From assembly GCA_037139575.1 (NCBI GenBank), contig JBAXGD010000021.1, positions 1 to 6,475 on the forward strand: DNA of 6,475 nucleotides, read 5' to 3'. The notes below the pieces were generated by a model. That model worked only from the letters and a program-made list of their open reading frames with translations. It was not told the origin of the DNA and ran no database searches. This DNA comes from CAIYEO01 sp037139575 (GTDB taxonomy: Bacteria; Patescibacteriota; Saccharimonadia; Saccharimonadales; UBA4665). Of this stretch, positions 1 to 4,598 are shown in pieces; position 1 is the first letter of the stretch; every line of letters begins with the position of its first letter. Made by a program: the position numbers and the translations under genes.

Positions 1-180
1 ATTGTTGTGCAGGTTAACGGTAAGGTCAGGGCAAAATTAAACCTTCCCGTAGATTCATCAGAAGATAAGGTCATGAATGCTGCACTAGAAAATGATAGGA
101 TTGCTGAATTAATAGCTAAGAAAACTATACATAAAAAGATATATATTAAAGGCAAATTAGTCAGCTTAGTGGTCAGTTAG
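1..180 (+). CDS. leuS: Leucyl-tRNA synthetase, C-terminal end (partial)
   Basis: Only the last 59 codons are present; the gene starts left of the window and ends with TAG. Leucyl-tRNA synthetase charges tRNA-Leu with leucine in the cytoplasm. The fragment begins IVVQVNGKVRAKLNLPVD and ends with a KIYIKGKLVSLVVS tail. This matches the C-terminal domain of bacterial LeuRS, where VQVNGKVRAK is followed by an acidic helix and a terminal K.IYV.GKL.NLVV segment. That domain contacts the tRNA elbow. The fragment has no frameshift or early stop. The next gene has its own promoter, so leuS is probably the end of a separate transcript. The identification is strong despite the short length, because both the internal and the terminal motifs are characteristic. 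Confidence 0.93.
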   Translation: MVVQVNGKVRAKLNLPVDSSEDKVMNAALENDRIAELIAKKTIHKKIYIKGKLVSLVVS

Positions 181-191
181 TAAAATCAGGT

Positions 192-208
192 ACTCAAATT
201 ACTTGAGT
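192..208. repeat. 6-bp inverted repeat overlapping the rpmF -35 box
   Basis: ACTCAA (192-197) and TTGAGT (203-208) are perfect reverse complements separated by 5 nt, starting 12 nt after the leuS stop. The right arm is also the likely -35 box of the rpmF promoter. A T-run (218-222) follows about 9 nt later, too far for a standard intrinsic terminator. The repeat could be a weak leuS terminator, an operator, or chance in AT-rich DNA. Confidence 0.35.
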
Positions 209-231
209 TATAAGCTGTTTTTCGCTATAAT
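203..231 (+). promoter_or_regulatory. Sigma70-type promoter for rpmF-nusB-Nudix-rnc
   Basis: A -35 box TTGAGT (203-208) and a perfect -10 box TATAAT (226-231) are separated by exactly 17 nt. Transcription would begin near 238, giving a leader of about 34 nt before the rpmF ATG. The leader carries AAGGAG (255-260), 11 nt upstream of the start codon. The four downstream genes are closely spaced or overlapping and no terminator was seen among them, so this is probably the main promoter for the group. Confidence 0.75.
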
Positions 232-271
232 TAACCTATAGTTCAATCAATAATAAGGAGTCCCTTTACAT

Positions 272-415
272 ATGGGTAAACCTAAGAAGCGAACCAGTCC
301 ACGCAAAACTGGTACCAGAAGAAGTCATTTGGCTTTAAAATTAGCTCGAGCAGTGAATGCTAAGAGCCCTATTAAGGTCCGAACCACCGTTCGTGAATCT
401 GGCAAAAAAGTCTAA
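272..415 (+). CDS. rpmF: Large ribosomal subunit protein bL32, short form
   Basis: This encodes a 47-residue, strongly basic protein starting MGKPKKRTSPRKTGTRRSH. bL32 is a small structural protein of the 50S subunit. The N-terminal basic stretch followed by the RRSH motif (about residues 16-19) and the LALKLARAVNA helix is the usual bL32 signature. Many bL32 proteins carry a CxxC zinc ribbon or a GYY.GR C-terminus. This one has no cysteine and ends with a short basic VRTTVRESGKKV segment instead, so it is a C-/zinc-free form and shorter than the usual 55-60 residues. The ATG is supported by AAGGAG at 255-260. It is the first gene of the likely operon, 43 nt before nusB. It is too short for many gene callers, but motif, start site and promoter agree. 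Confidence 0.88.
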   Translation: MGKPKKRTSPRKTGTRRSHLALKLARAVNAKSPIKVRTTVRESGKKV

Positions 416-458
416 GAACTAAATAGCACCTTAAATCAATCTAAACGAGTAAAATACT

Positions 459-899
459 ATGGCATCTAATCGTCACCTTGGTCGTATCATTGTTTTACAA
501 ACTCTATATGAGCAAGACTTCAGAAGAGCTTCGAGCGATTCTAGCTTTAATTTAGATGAAGTTCTTGATAGAAATATCGAGAGATACAAGAAGATGATGG
601 ATGACAAAGATTTTGTTGTTCGTCTAGTTAAAGGTATCACCGATAAAGAGGTTGATCTAGATAAGCAATTAACACCAATTGCCCCAGACTGGCCAATAGA
701 TCAAATTGCTCGAATGGATCGAATCATACTCCACATAGGAATGTATGAGCTGTTATTTGAAAAAGACACTCCTCCAAAGGTAGTTATTAATGAAGCTGTA
801 GAGCTTGCAAAATCTTTTGGTGGAGACAACTCTTCAAAATTTATTAATGGTGTACTCGGTACAGTGTTAAGAAGTCTTGAAGAGCCAAAAGCCAATTAA
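459..899 (+). CDS. nusB: Transcription antitermination factor NusB
   Basis: This 146-residue protein matches NusB in length and motifs. NusB binds the boxA element with S10 (NusE) and joins the antitermination complex on rRNA operons. The N-terminus (RHLGRIIVLQTLYEQDF, residues 5-21) is the first NusB helix, with the conserved R-x-x-A/V-LQ-x-LYE pattern. The C-terminal half has MDRIILHIGMYELLF (about 86-100), then a P-KVVINEAVELAKSFGG segment and DNSSKFINGVLG (about 123-134), which is the family's most conserved block. Start-site support is weak: upstream there is only a poor AACGAG, so it may rely on translation from rpmF, 43 nt away. It sits with rpmF and rnc, consistent with ribosome biogenesis. 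Confidence 0.96.
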   Translation: MASNRHLGRIIVLQTLYEQDFRRASSDSSFNLDEVLDRNIERYKKMMDDKDFVVRLVKGITDKEVDLDKQLTPIAPDWPIDQIARMDRIILHIGMYELLFEKDTPPKVVINEAVELAKSFGGDNSSKFINGVLGTVLRSLEEPKAN

Positions 900-925
900 C
901 TCCCTAATCTAGTAAAGGCTAAATT

Positions 926-1420
926 ATGAAAAGACCAGATCCTTTAAAAGGAATAAAACATTTCGTAACTAATCGAAACACGGCCATTAAAGAAGTAGTT
1001 CATGAAACAACTTCAGGTGGAATTGTCTATAGATTAGATAAAGATGGCAAGATTGAGATCTTGCTTATTCAGGATGCCAAAAAACGATGGACAATTCCTA
1101 AGGGGCATGTTGAACCTGGTGAGGAATCTCGAGATACAGCCAAGAGAGAAATACAAGAAGAAACTGGATTACAGGAAATGGACGTTCTTAGCTGGCTGGG
1201 TAAGGTTAATTTTAGATACAGAAGAGTCAGTACTCTAGTGCTCATGACCATGCACATATATTTAGTTCACGCCAAGGGTGATACAAATGAGTTGAAACCT
1301 GAAGAATGGCTCACAGGAATAAAGTGGTTTCCAGTTAACGAAGCAATTGATAAAATGGAATACGAAGACATCGGAAAATTAATGTTACTAGGATTGAAGA
1401 AAATACGTGAATCAAGATAA
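926..1420 (+). CDS. Nudix hydrolase, Ap4A-hydrolase-like
   Basis: This 164-residue protein has a complete Nudix box, G(x5)E(x7)REUxEExGU, from G60 to L82. The key residues are E66, R74, E75, E78 and E79, which ligate the divalent metals. Nudix enzymes hydrolyse a nucleoside diphosphate linked to another group. The WTIPKGHVEPGE lead-in to the box resembles diadenosine polyphosphate hydrolases and related house-cleaning enzymes, but the substrate cannot be fixed from sequence. About 28 basic residues precede the domain, which starts near TSGGIVYR. The ATG has AAAGG at 914-918, 7 nt upstream. Its last 14 nt overlap rnc, suggesting coupled translation. An RppH-like role in RNA decay is possible given the rnc neighbour, but that is inference. 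Confidence 0.9.
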   Translation: MKRPDPLKGIKHFVTNRNTAIKEVVHETTSGGIVYRLDKDGKIEILLIQDAKKRWTIPKGHVEPGEESRDTAKREIQEETGLQEMDVLSWLGKVNFRYRRVSTLVLMTMHIYLVHAKGDTNELKPEEWLTGIKWFPVNEAIDKMEYEDIGKLMLLGLKKIRESR

Positions 1421-2120
1421 TATAAAATACCAGAAGTTTTCTACTGAAATATTAGGCGTTACTTTCGTCAATATCGAATTACTATTGCAGGCATTTACGC
1501 ATCGTTCTTATTTAAACGAACATAAGAAAACAGTTAAACAACACAATGAAAGATTGGAATTCCTAGGCGATGCTGTGCTGGAGCTTGTAACTACAGAATT
1601 TCTTTACAATAATTACACAGAACAAGAAGGTATACTCACCAACTGGAGAAGTTCTTTGGTTAGGACTGAAAGCATTTCTGCAGCTGCTGCAAGGCTCGAC
1701 TTTGAATCAATGCTTAGGCTAAGCAAAGGTGAAAGACGTGGTACGGATAGAGCAAGAGCTCAAATACTTGCAAACACCTATGAGGCAGTAATAGGTGCGA
1801 TTTATCTAGACCAAGGATATGAAGCTTCAAGGGATTTCATCCAAAAGAGCCTACTCGTTACGTTTGAAGAGATTTTAGCAACCGGATCTTGGATGGACTC
1901 AAAATCTCACCTTCAGGAACTAGTTCAGAGCCTAGAAGGCCAGACTCCTAGCTACAGAGTAATGAGCGAAGAAGGTCCAGATCATGATAAGACATTCAAT
2001 ATTGGAGTGTTCGTAAATGGGAAGCTTTTGGGCCAGGGGAGTGGAGCTAGTAAGCAGATTGGTCAGCAAAAGGCAGCCGACATGGCACTCAAGAAGTTAA
2101 AAGATGGTCAATCTGATTGA
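1407..2120 (+). CDS. rnc: Ribonuclease III
   Basis: RNase III cuts double-stranded RNA, notably the rRNA precursor stems, as a homodimer. The 237-residue protein has both expected domains. The nuclease domain (about 1-155) carries the signature NERLEFLGDAVLEL at 47-60, with metal ligands E48, E51 and D55, and a second site LANTYEAVIGAIYLD with E126. In E. coli numbering E126 corresponds to E117. The D114 position is Asn here (N123), a substitution I believe also occurs in other bacterial family members. The dsRNA-binding domain (about 165-232) has the typical FNIGVFVNGKLLGQGSG and QQKAADMALKKL segments. The start is GTG: an in-frame TGA at 1395-1397 leaves no upstream alternative, and GAAG (1396-1399) can serve as a weak ribosome site. 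It overlaps the Nudix gene by 14 nt and ends in TGA. Confidence 0.96.
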   Translation: MNQDNIKYQKFSTEILGVTFVNIELLLQAFTHRSYLNEHKKTVKQHNERLEFLGDAVLELVTTEFLYNNYTEQEGILTNWRSSLVRTESISAAAARLDFESMLRLSKGERRGTDRARAQILANTYEAVIGAIYLDQGYEASRDFIQKSLLVTFEEILATGSWMDSKSHLQELVQSLEGQTPSYRVMSEEGPDHDKTFNIGVFVNGKLLGQGSGASKQIGQQKAADMALKKLKDGQSD

Positions 2121-2145
2121 CATTTCTGCGTTATATCTGTAAAAT
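2117..2145 (+). promoter_or_regulatory. Near-consensus sigma70 promoter for rpsP
   Basis: A perfect -35 box TTGACA (2117-2122) is followed after exactly 17 nt by -10 TAAAAT (2140-2145). The -35 box overlaps the rnc stop codon (2118-2120). Transcription would start near 2152, giving a leader of about 46 nt before the rpsP ATG. This is one of the two best matched promoters in the window, which fits a ribosomal protein gene. Confidence 0.8.
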
Positions 2146-2165
2146 AACTAAAATTGTATTAGTTA
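2145..2165. repeat. 7-bp inverted repeat at the rpsP transcription start
   Basis: TAACTAA (2145-2151) and TTAGTTA (2159-2165) are perfect reverse complements around a 7-nt spacer. They lie across the predicted start of the rpsP transcript. The position suits a protein-binding operator better than an RNA hairpin, because the left arm would be at or before the first transcribed base. The AT content makes a chance origin quite possible. Confidence 0.3.
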
Positions 2166-2197
2166 AATAATTTAGAGAAAGAAGTGACTATAGATTT

Positions 2198-2641
2198 ATG
2201 CTCGTAATTAGACTACAAAGAACCGGACGAAAAGCACACGCTATGTTTCGTATTGTTGTTCAGGACTCACGCCGTACCCCAACTAGTGGTAAAATCGTTG
2301 CCCATATTGGTAACTACGATCCACACAACAAGACTGTAAATATTGACGTTGAAAAAGCCAAGCTTTACATGAGCAATGGTTCACAGCCTTCACCTCGAGT
2401 TGCAAGTCTATTTCGTTCTGAAAAAATTGAACTACCTACTTGGGTAGAGGTTCCAACTAAGAAAACTAGTTCAGTCAAGAACTCTGAAAAGCTTAGAAGA
2501 AATCAGCCAAAAGAAGAAGCTCCTGTTGAAGAGCCAGCAATAACTGAAGCTACTGAAGAGATAGTAACAGAAGAAGCTGAAAAGATTGTTGAAGAAGCTG
2601 GTGTAGAAGCCGTTGAAGCTGCTGAAACTAAAGAATCTTAG
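2198..2641 (+). CDS. rpsP: Small ribosomal subunit protein bS16 with acidic C-terminal tail
   Basis: bS16 is a structural and assembly protein of the 30S subunit. Residues 1 to about 80 are the S16 domain: MLVIRLQRTGRKAHAMFRIV, then DSRRTPTSGK, then the family's IGNYDP motif (about 38-43) and a helix ending in PSPRVASLF. The whole protein is 147 residues, against about 80-90 for most bS16. The extra 65 residues run from a short basic linker (about 87-106) into a Glu/Ala/Val-rich acidic tail with EEAP and EEA repeats, probably disordered or helical. No good Shine-Dalgarno is close to the ATG; a purine-rich AGAAAGAAG lies about 14 nt upstream. The gene has its own promoter and its last 14 nt overlap the opposite-strand mntP gene. 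Confidence 0.95.
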   Translation: MLVIRLQRTGRKAHAMFRIVVQDSRRTPTSGKIVAHIGNYDPHNKTVNIDVEKAKLYMSNGSQPSPRVASLFRSEKIELPTWVEVPTKKTSSVKNSEKLRRNQPKEEAPVEEPAITEATEEIVTEEAEKIVEEAGVEAVEAAETKES

Positions 2642-3179
2642 TACAAATTAGAATACCCACAATACCAATAATTAGACCACTAATTATTTCACTGTATTCC
2701 TCTACCTTGGTACTTAATCTGCTACCAAGCTCCATACCTAGAAGAGCCAAACTTATACTAATCACAGCAATTATTATTATCGCCTCATTGATGGGAATAT
2801 TCTGTGATCCAAGACTAAAGCCAACTATTAGGTTGTCTATACTTAAAGAGGCTGCAGTTATTATTTGCTGAGTAATTTTATCTTTAGACTCAGGTTTATC
2901 GACACCCTTATTTTTAAGAGCTTTATAAATAATATATATAGCAGTGGCTATTAATAAGCCTCCACCTAGCCAGTTAGTGTAGCTGCCGAAAAGGCTTGCT
3001 GACTTGCTTCCAATAAAAATACCAAGTATTGTCATACCTGTCTCAAATATGCCTATTGTGAGCGCTAACCTAATCTTGTTATTAGATTTCACTCCATTGA
3101 GACCGATTGCAGCTGATACGGCAAAATTATCTATTCCTGTTGATAGTGCTAAAAGTATAATTGCTAATAATTTATCCAT
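2628..3179 (-). CDS. mntP: Manganese efflux pump MntP family protein
   Basis: The 183-residue product is almost entirely hydrophobic, with about six membrane segments (roughly 3-27, 36-57, 68-87, 104-124, 132-152, 162-181) in two similar halves. Each half opens with the MntP (DUF204) motif: LSTGIDNFAVSAAIG (12-26, D17) and SLSIDNLIVGFSLG (111-124, D115). The acidic residues match those needed for Mn2+ export in E. coli MntP. FETG (45-48) and LGMELGSRL (147-155) also fit. A charged loop (about 88-103) separates the halves. Export of Mn2+ across the inner membrane is inferred from the family; this gene could have another metal. It is the only minus-strand gene in the middle of the window, splits rpsP from the KH gene, and has no clear Shine-Dalgarno. 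No yybP-ykoY riboswitch was recognised upstream, and only a weak TTGACT (3215-3220, minus strand) resembles a -35 box. Confidence 0.9.
   Translation of the reverse strand: MDKLLAIILLALSTGIDNFAVSAAIGLNGVKSNNKIRLALTIGIFETGMTILGIFIGSKSASLFGSYTNWLGGGLLIATAIYIIYKALKNKGVDKPESKDKITQQIITAASLSIDNLIVGFSLGSQNIPINEAIIIIAVISISLALLGMELGSRLSTKVEEYSEIISGLIIGIVGILICTKIL
2667..2688. repeat. 9-bp perfect inverted repeat past the rpsP stop, possible weak terminator
   Basis: AATAATTAG (2667-2675) and CTAATTATT (2680-2688) are perfect reverse complements with a 4-nt ACCA loop. The repeat is 25 nt after the rpsP stop, where a terminator would be expected, and only a short T-run follows. It lies inside the mntP coding region, where it encodes the EIISGLII stretch. 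The stem has one GC pair, so it would be a weak terminator for rpsP. Confidence 0.4.
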
Positions 3180-3228
3180 TTTACTAATGCTAACATGAAA
3201 TTGATCTATGGAATAGTCAATTTGATTG

Positions 3229-3259
3229 TTGAAACAATTTATTGAAAATAGGATATAAT
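3229..3259 (+). promoter_or_regulatory. Promoter for the KH-domain protein gene
   Basis: The -10 box TATAAT (3254-3259) is perfect. The best -35 candidate, TTGAAA (3229-3234), is 19 nt upstream, slightly longer than ideal. Transcription would start near 3266, leaving about 29 nt of leader with AGGAG at 3281-3285. The region also serves the divergent mntP gene. Confidence 0.65.
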
Positions 3260-3263
3260 AATA

Positions 3264-3278
3264 TTATTACAGTAATAA
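3264..3278. repeat. 7-1-7 inverted repeat between mntP and the KH gene
   Basis: TTATTAC (3264-3270) and GTAATAA (3272-3278) are perfect reverse complements around one A. The site lies on the predicted transcription start of the KH gene. It overlaps a second 14-bp palindrome, TAATAATATTATTA (3256-3269). The 7-1-7 layout resembles the operators of Fur-family regulators (Fur, PerR, Zur), but the AT-rich context makes such matches common by chance. Confidence 0.35.
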
Positions 3279-3294
3279 ATAGGAGCATATCAGA

Positions 3295-3768
3295 ATGAGT
3301 AGTATTGACCAGCAATTTGTAGAATTTATAGCCAAATCACTTGTTACTAAGCCAGAAGCCGTATCAATTGAGCGAAGAATTGACGAAAGAGGAGTTTTGT
3401 TAGAGTTAACAGTTGATCCAGAAGATCTTGGCCGAGTAATCGGTAAGCATGGTGCAACAGCTCAAAGCCTAAGAACTCTGCTGAGGGCTTTAGGAACAAA
3501 GAATGATGCTAGATACAATCTTAAAATCGTAGATAGCGATCGACCTGAAGGTGAAGAACGTCCAAGAAGAGATCCAAGACCTACAGAAGAATATGCGGCT
3601 CCACAAACTGAGGAAGCATCTGCAGTTACTGAAGAAGCCCCGGCAAGTACAGAATCTGATGACGTTTGGGCTAAGGAAGAAGCTCCAAAAGAAGAGATTG
3701 ATGAACATGATGACATGGTTAGCAAGACTCGTAAAGAACTTGCTGAGCTCGACGACCTTGATGTATAA
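3295..3768 (+). CDS. khpA: KhpA-like KH-domain RNA-binding protein with acidic tail
   Basis: Residues 3 to about 80 match KhpA (YlqC family), a small single-KH RNA-binding protein that in Firmicutes pairs with KhpB/Jag. The opening VEFIAKSLVTKPEAVSI and the LGRVIGKHGATAQSLR segment are typical, with the RNA-gripping GxxG loop at G50-K51-H52-G53. KhpA is normally about 75-80 residues; this protein is 157. From about residue 83 a basic/proline stretch leads into a Glu/Ala/Pro-rich acidic tail with EEAP repeats, then a charged C-terminal segment. The ATG has AGGAG at 3281-3285. The slot between rpsP and trmD is the usual one for this gene, though here mntP intervenes and rimM is missing. It has its own promoter and a downstream terminator, so it is probably transcribed alone. 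Confidence 0.9.
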   Translation: MSSIDQQFVEFIAKSLVTKPEAVSIERRIDERGVLLELTVDPEDLGRVIGKHGATAQSLRTLLRALGTKNDARYNLKIVDSDRPEGEERPRRDPRPTEEYAAPQTEEASAVTEEAPASTESDDVWAKEEAPKEEIDEHDDMVSKTRKELAELDDLDV

Positions 3769-3804
3769 TTAAATAGTCTAACAAAGGCACATTAAATAAA
3801 AACT

Positions 3805-3844
3805 AGCTCGATGCGAGCCATGACCAAAATAAGTTATGGGAGCT
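3805..3844 (+). other. Foldable non-coding segment before the terminator
   Basis: In the 139-nt gap between the KH gene and trmD, AGCTC (3805-3809) can pair with GAGCT (3840-3844), and CCATGAC (3818-3824) with GTTATGG (3833-3839, one G-U pair), leaving an 8-nt loop. A competing small hairpin, GCTCG/CGAGC (3806-3810 and 3814-3818), uses the same left-hand bases. This may be the 3' untranslated structure of the KH mRNA or an attenuator-like element. No known RNA family was recognised. Confidence 0.35.
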
Positions 3845-3858
3845 TTATGTGACAAACG

Positions 3859-3888
3859 GAACCTCTTTAAGGGGTTCTTTTTGTTTTT
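3859..3888 (+). terminator. Rho-independent terminator after the KH gene
   Basis: GAACCTC (3859-3865) pairs with GGGGTTC (3871-3877) across a 5-nt TTTAA loop, with one G-U pair. An 11-nt tract of T with a single G follows (3878-3888). It ends the KH transcript about 90 nt after its stop codon. Because it lies directly upstream of trmD, it also shows that the longer in-frame trmD reading from 3836 is not translated. Confidence 0.85.
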
Positions 3889-3890
3889 CG

Positions 3891-3899
3891 TGATAAAAT
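3891..3899 (+). promoter_or_regulatory. Extended -10 promoter for trmD, likely leaderless
   Basis: TGATAAAAT gives an extended -10 (TG at 3891-3892, then -10 TAAAAT at 3894-3899). No -35 box is clear; the upstream bases belong to the terminator. Transcription would begin about 3905-3908, on or next to the trmD ATG at 3908. Confidence 0.6.
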
Positions 3900-3907
3900 A
3901 TATACCT

Positions 3908-4558
3908 ATGAAAATTCAAATTATTACCCTGTTTCCAAGCATGATTAATGAAACCCTTAACAGTAGTATGATGTTCAAGGCTTCTAAGAACAATATTGTT
4001 GAATTTGAAGTTATCGATCTAAGACAGTTTGGGTTAGGTCCAAGAAAACAAGTAGATGATACTCCATATGGTGGAGGAGATGGCATGCTTATGATGCCAG
4101 AGCCTATATTTGCCGCAATTGAACATGCAAAGAAGACAGCTCCTGAAGCTAAGGTTATTCTTATGACTCCAGCCGGCGACACCCTAGATCAATCTATGGC
4201 CAGAGACTTTGCGGGTTCAAACAGAGACCTTATTATCTTCTGCGCCCATTATGAGGGTTATGATGAGAGAATATTGTCTATAGTAGATAAGAAGATCTCT
4301 ATCGGTAATTATGTTCTAACTGGCGGAGAGTTACCGGCTCTAGTTTTTGTTGATTCTGTTGTTAGATTATTGCCCGGAGTTCTTGGTGGAGAAAAAAGCG
4401 CAGAGATAGAGAGCTTCAGTCAAGATGGAATTATTGAATACCCTCAATACACTAAACCAAGAGAATTCAGAGGCATGGAAGTACCGTCTGTACTCGTTAG
4501 CGGCCACCATGCTGAAATTGAGAAATGGCAAAACGAAAATTATAGACACCAAGACTAA
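3908..4558 (+). CDS. trmD: tRNA (guanine-N1)-methyltransferase TrmD
   Basis: TrmD makes m1G37 in tRNAs using S-adenosylmethionine, preventing +1 frameshifting. The start at 3908 gives MKIQIITLFPSM, the normal N-terminus; the in-frame ATG at 3836 would add 24 residues that cross a terminator. The 216-residue protein has PYGGGDGMLM (53-62), MTPAG (86-90), HYEGYDER (114-121) and IGNYVLTGGELP (132-143), the SPOUT trefoil-knot cofactor site. It also has R153, ESFSQDG with catalytic D173, and YPQYTKP. The C-terminal helical domain stops soon after GHHAEIEKW, about 35-40 residues short of E. coli TrmD (255 aa). No alternative frame restores more, so this looks natural, not a frameshift. No Shine-Dalgarno precedes the ATG. 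rimM and rplS, the usual neighbours, are not here. Confidence 0.96.
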   Translation: MKIQIITLFPSMINETLNSSMMFKASKNNIVEFEVIDLRQFGLGPRKQVDDTPYGGGDGMLMMPEPIFAAIEHAKKTAPEAKVILMTPAGDTLDQSMARDFAGSNRDLIIFCAHYEGYDERILSIVDKKISIGNYVLTGGELPALVFVDSVVRLLPGVLGGEKSAEIESFSQDGIIEYPQYTKPREFRGMEVPSVLVSGHHAEIEKWQNENYRHQD

Positions 4559-4573
4559 CTTTGGCTGTATAAT
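4543..4573 (+). promoter_or_regulatory. Promoter for sodN-sodX-deacetylase
   Basis: A perfect -10 box TATAAT (4568-4573) lies just after the trmD stop codon. The best -35 match, TAGACA (4543-4548), is 19 nt upstream and inside the trmD end. The start would be near 4580, leaving a leader of about 18 nt. GTATA (4567-4571) and TATAC (4576-4580) form a small dyad over the -10 box. No terminator separates trmD from sodN, so readthrough is also possible. Confidence 0.6.
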
Positions 4574-4587
4574 TATATACAACCAAT

Positions 4588-4594
4588 AAGGAGG
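4588..4594 (+). promoter_or_regulatory. Strong Shine-Dalgarno of sodN
   Basis: AAGGAGG is a full-length match to the 16S anti-Shine-Dalgarno, 4 nt before the ATG at 4599. It is the strongest ribosome site in the window and fixes the start, giving the 10-residue leader. It suggests high translation of the enzyme. Confidence 0.85.
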
Positions 4595-4598
4595 TGTT

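Noticed and set aside
1044..1257. Secondary open frames inside the Nudix gene
   Set aside because: They overlap a gene with a full Nudix box on the plus strand and have no start-site or family support.
2118..2120. TGA recoded as glycine, as in some CPR groups
   Set aside because: TGA ends rnc at the normal position after the dsRNA-binding domain, with a promoter overlapping it, and no gene in the window has an internal in-frame TGA.
3180..3294. yybP-ykoY manganese riboswitch upstream of mntP
   Set aside because: The 115-nt gap is AT-rich and lacks the GC-rich helices and conserved loops I would expect; it is filled by promoter elements for the opposite gene.
3462..3772. Other-frame and opposite-strand open frames over the KH gene tail
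   Set aside because: They mirror the repetitive Glu/Ala codons of the tail, have no ribosome site, and give low-complexity Ser/Cys-rich or Lys-rich proteins with no family look.
3811..3852. 13-codon reading frame before the terminator, possible leader peptide
   Set aside because: It has no ribosome site, no run of codons for a relevant amino acid, and overlaps the stem structure; chance is the simpler reading.
3836..3907. In-frame upstream ATG that would extend TrmD by 24 residues
   Set aside because: The extension crosses a strong intrinsic terminator and the promoter, encodes a non-family sequence, and the ATG at 3908 gives the normal MKIQIITLFP start.
4510..4598. Frameshift hiding the missing TrmD C-terminus
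   Set aside because: The other two frames give no TrmD-like residues (one stops almost at once, the other does not match the tail), and the sodN promoter occupies this DNA.
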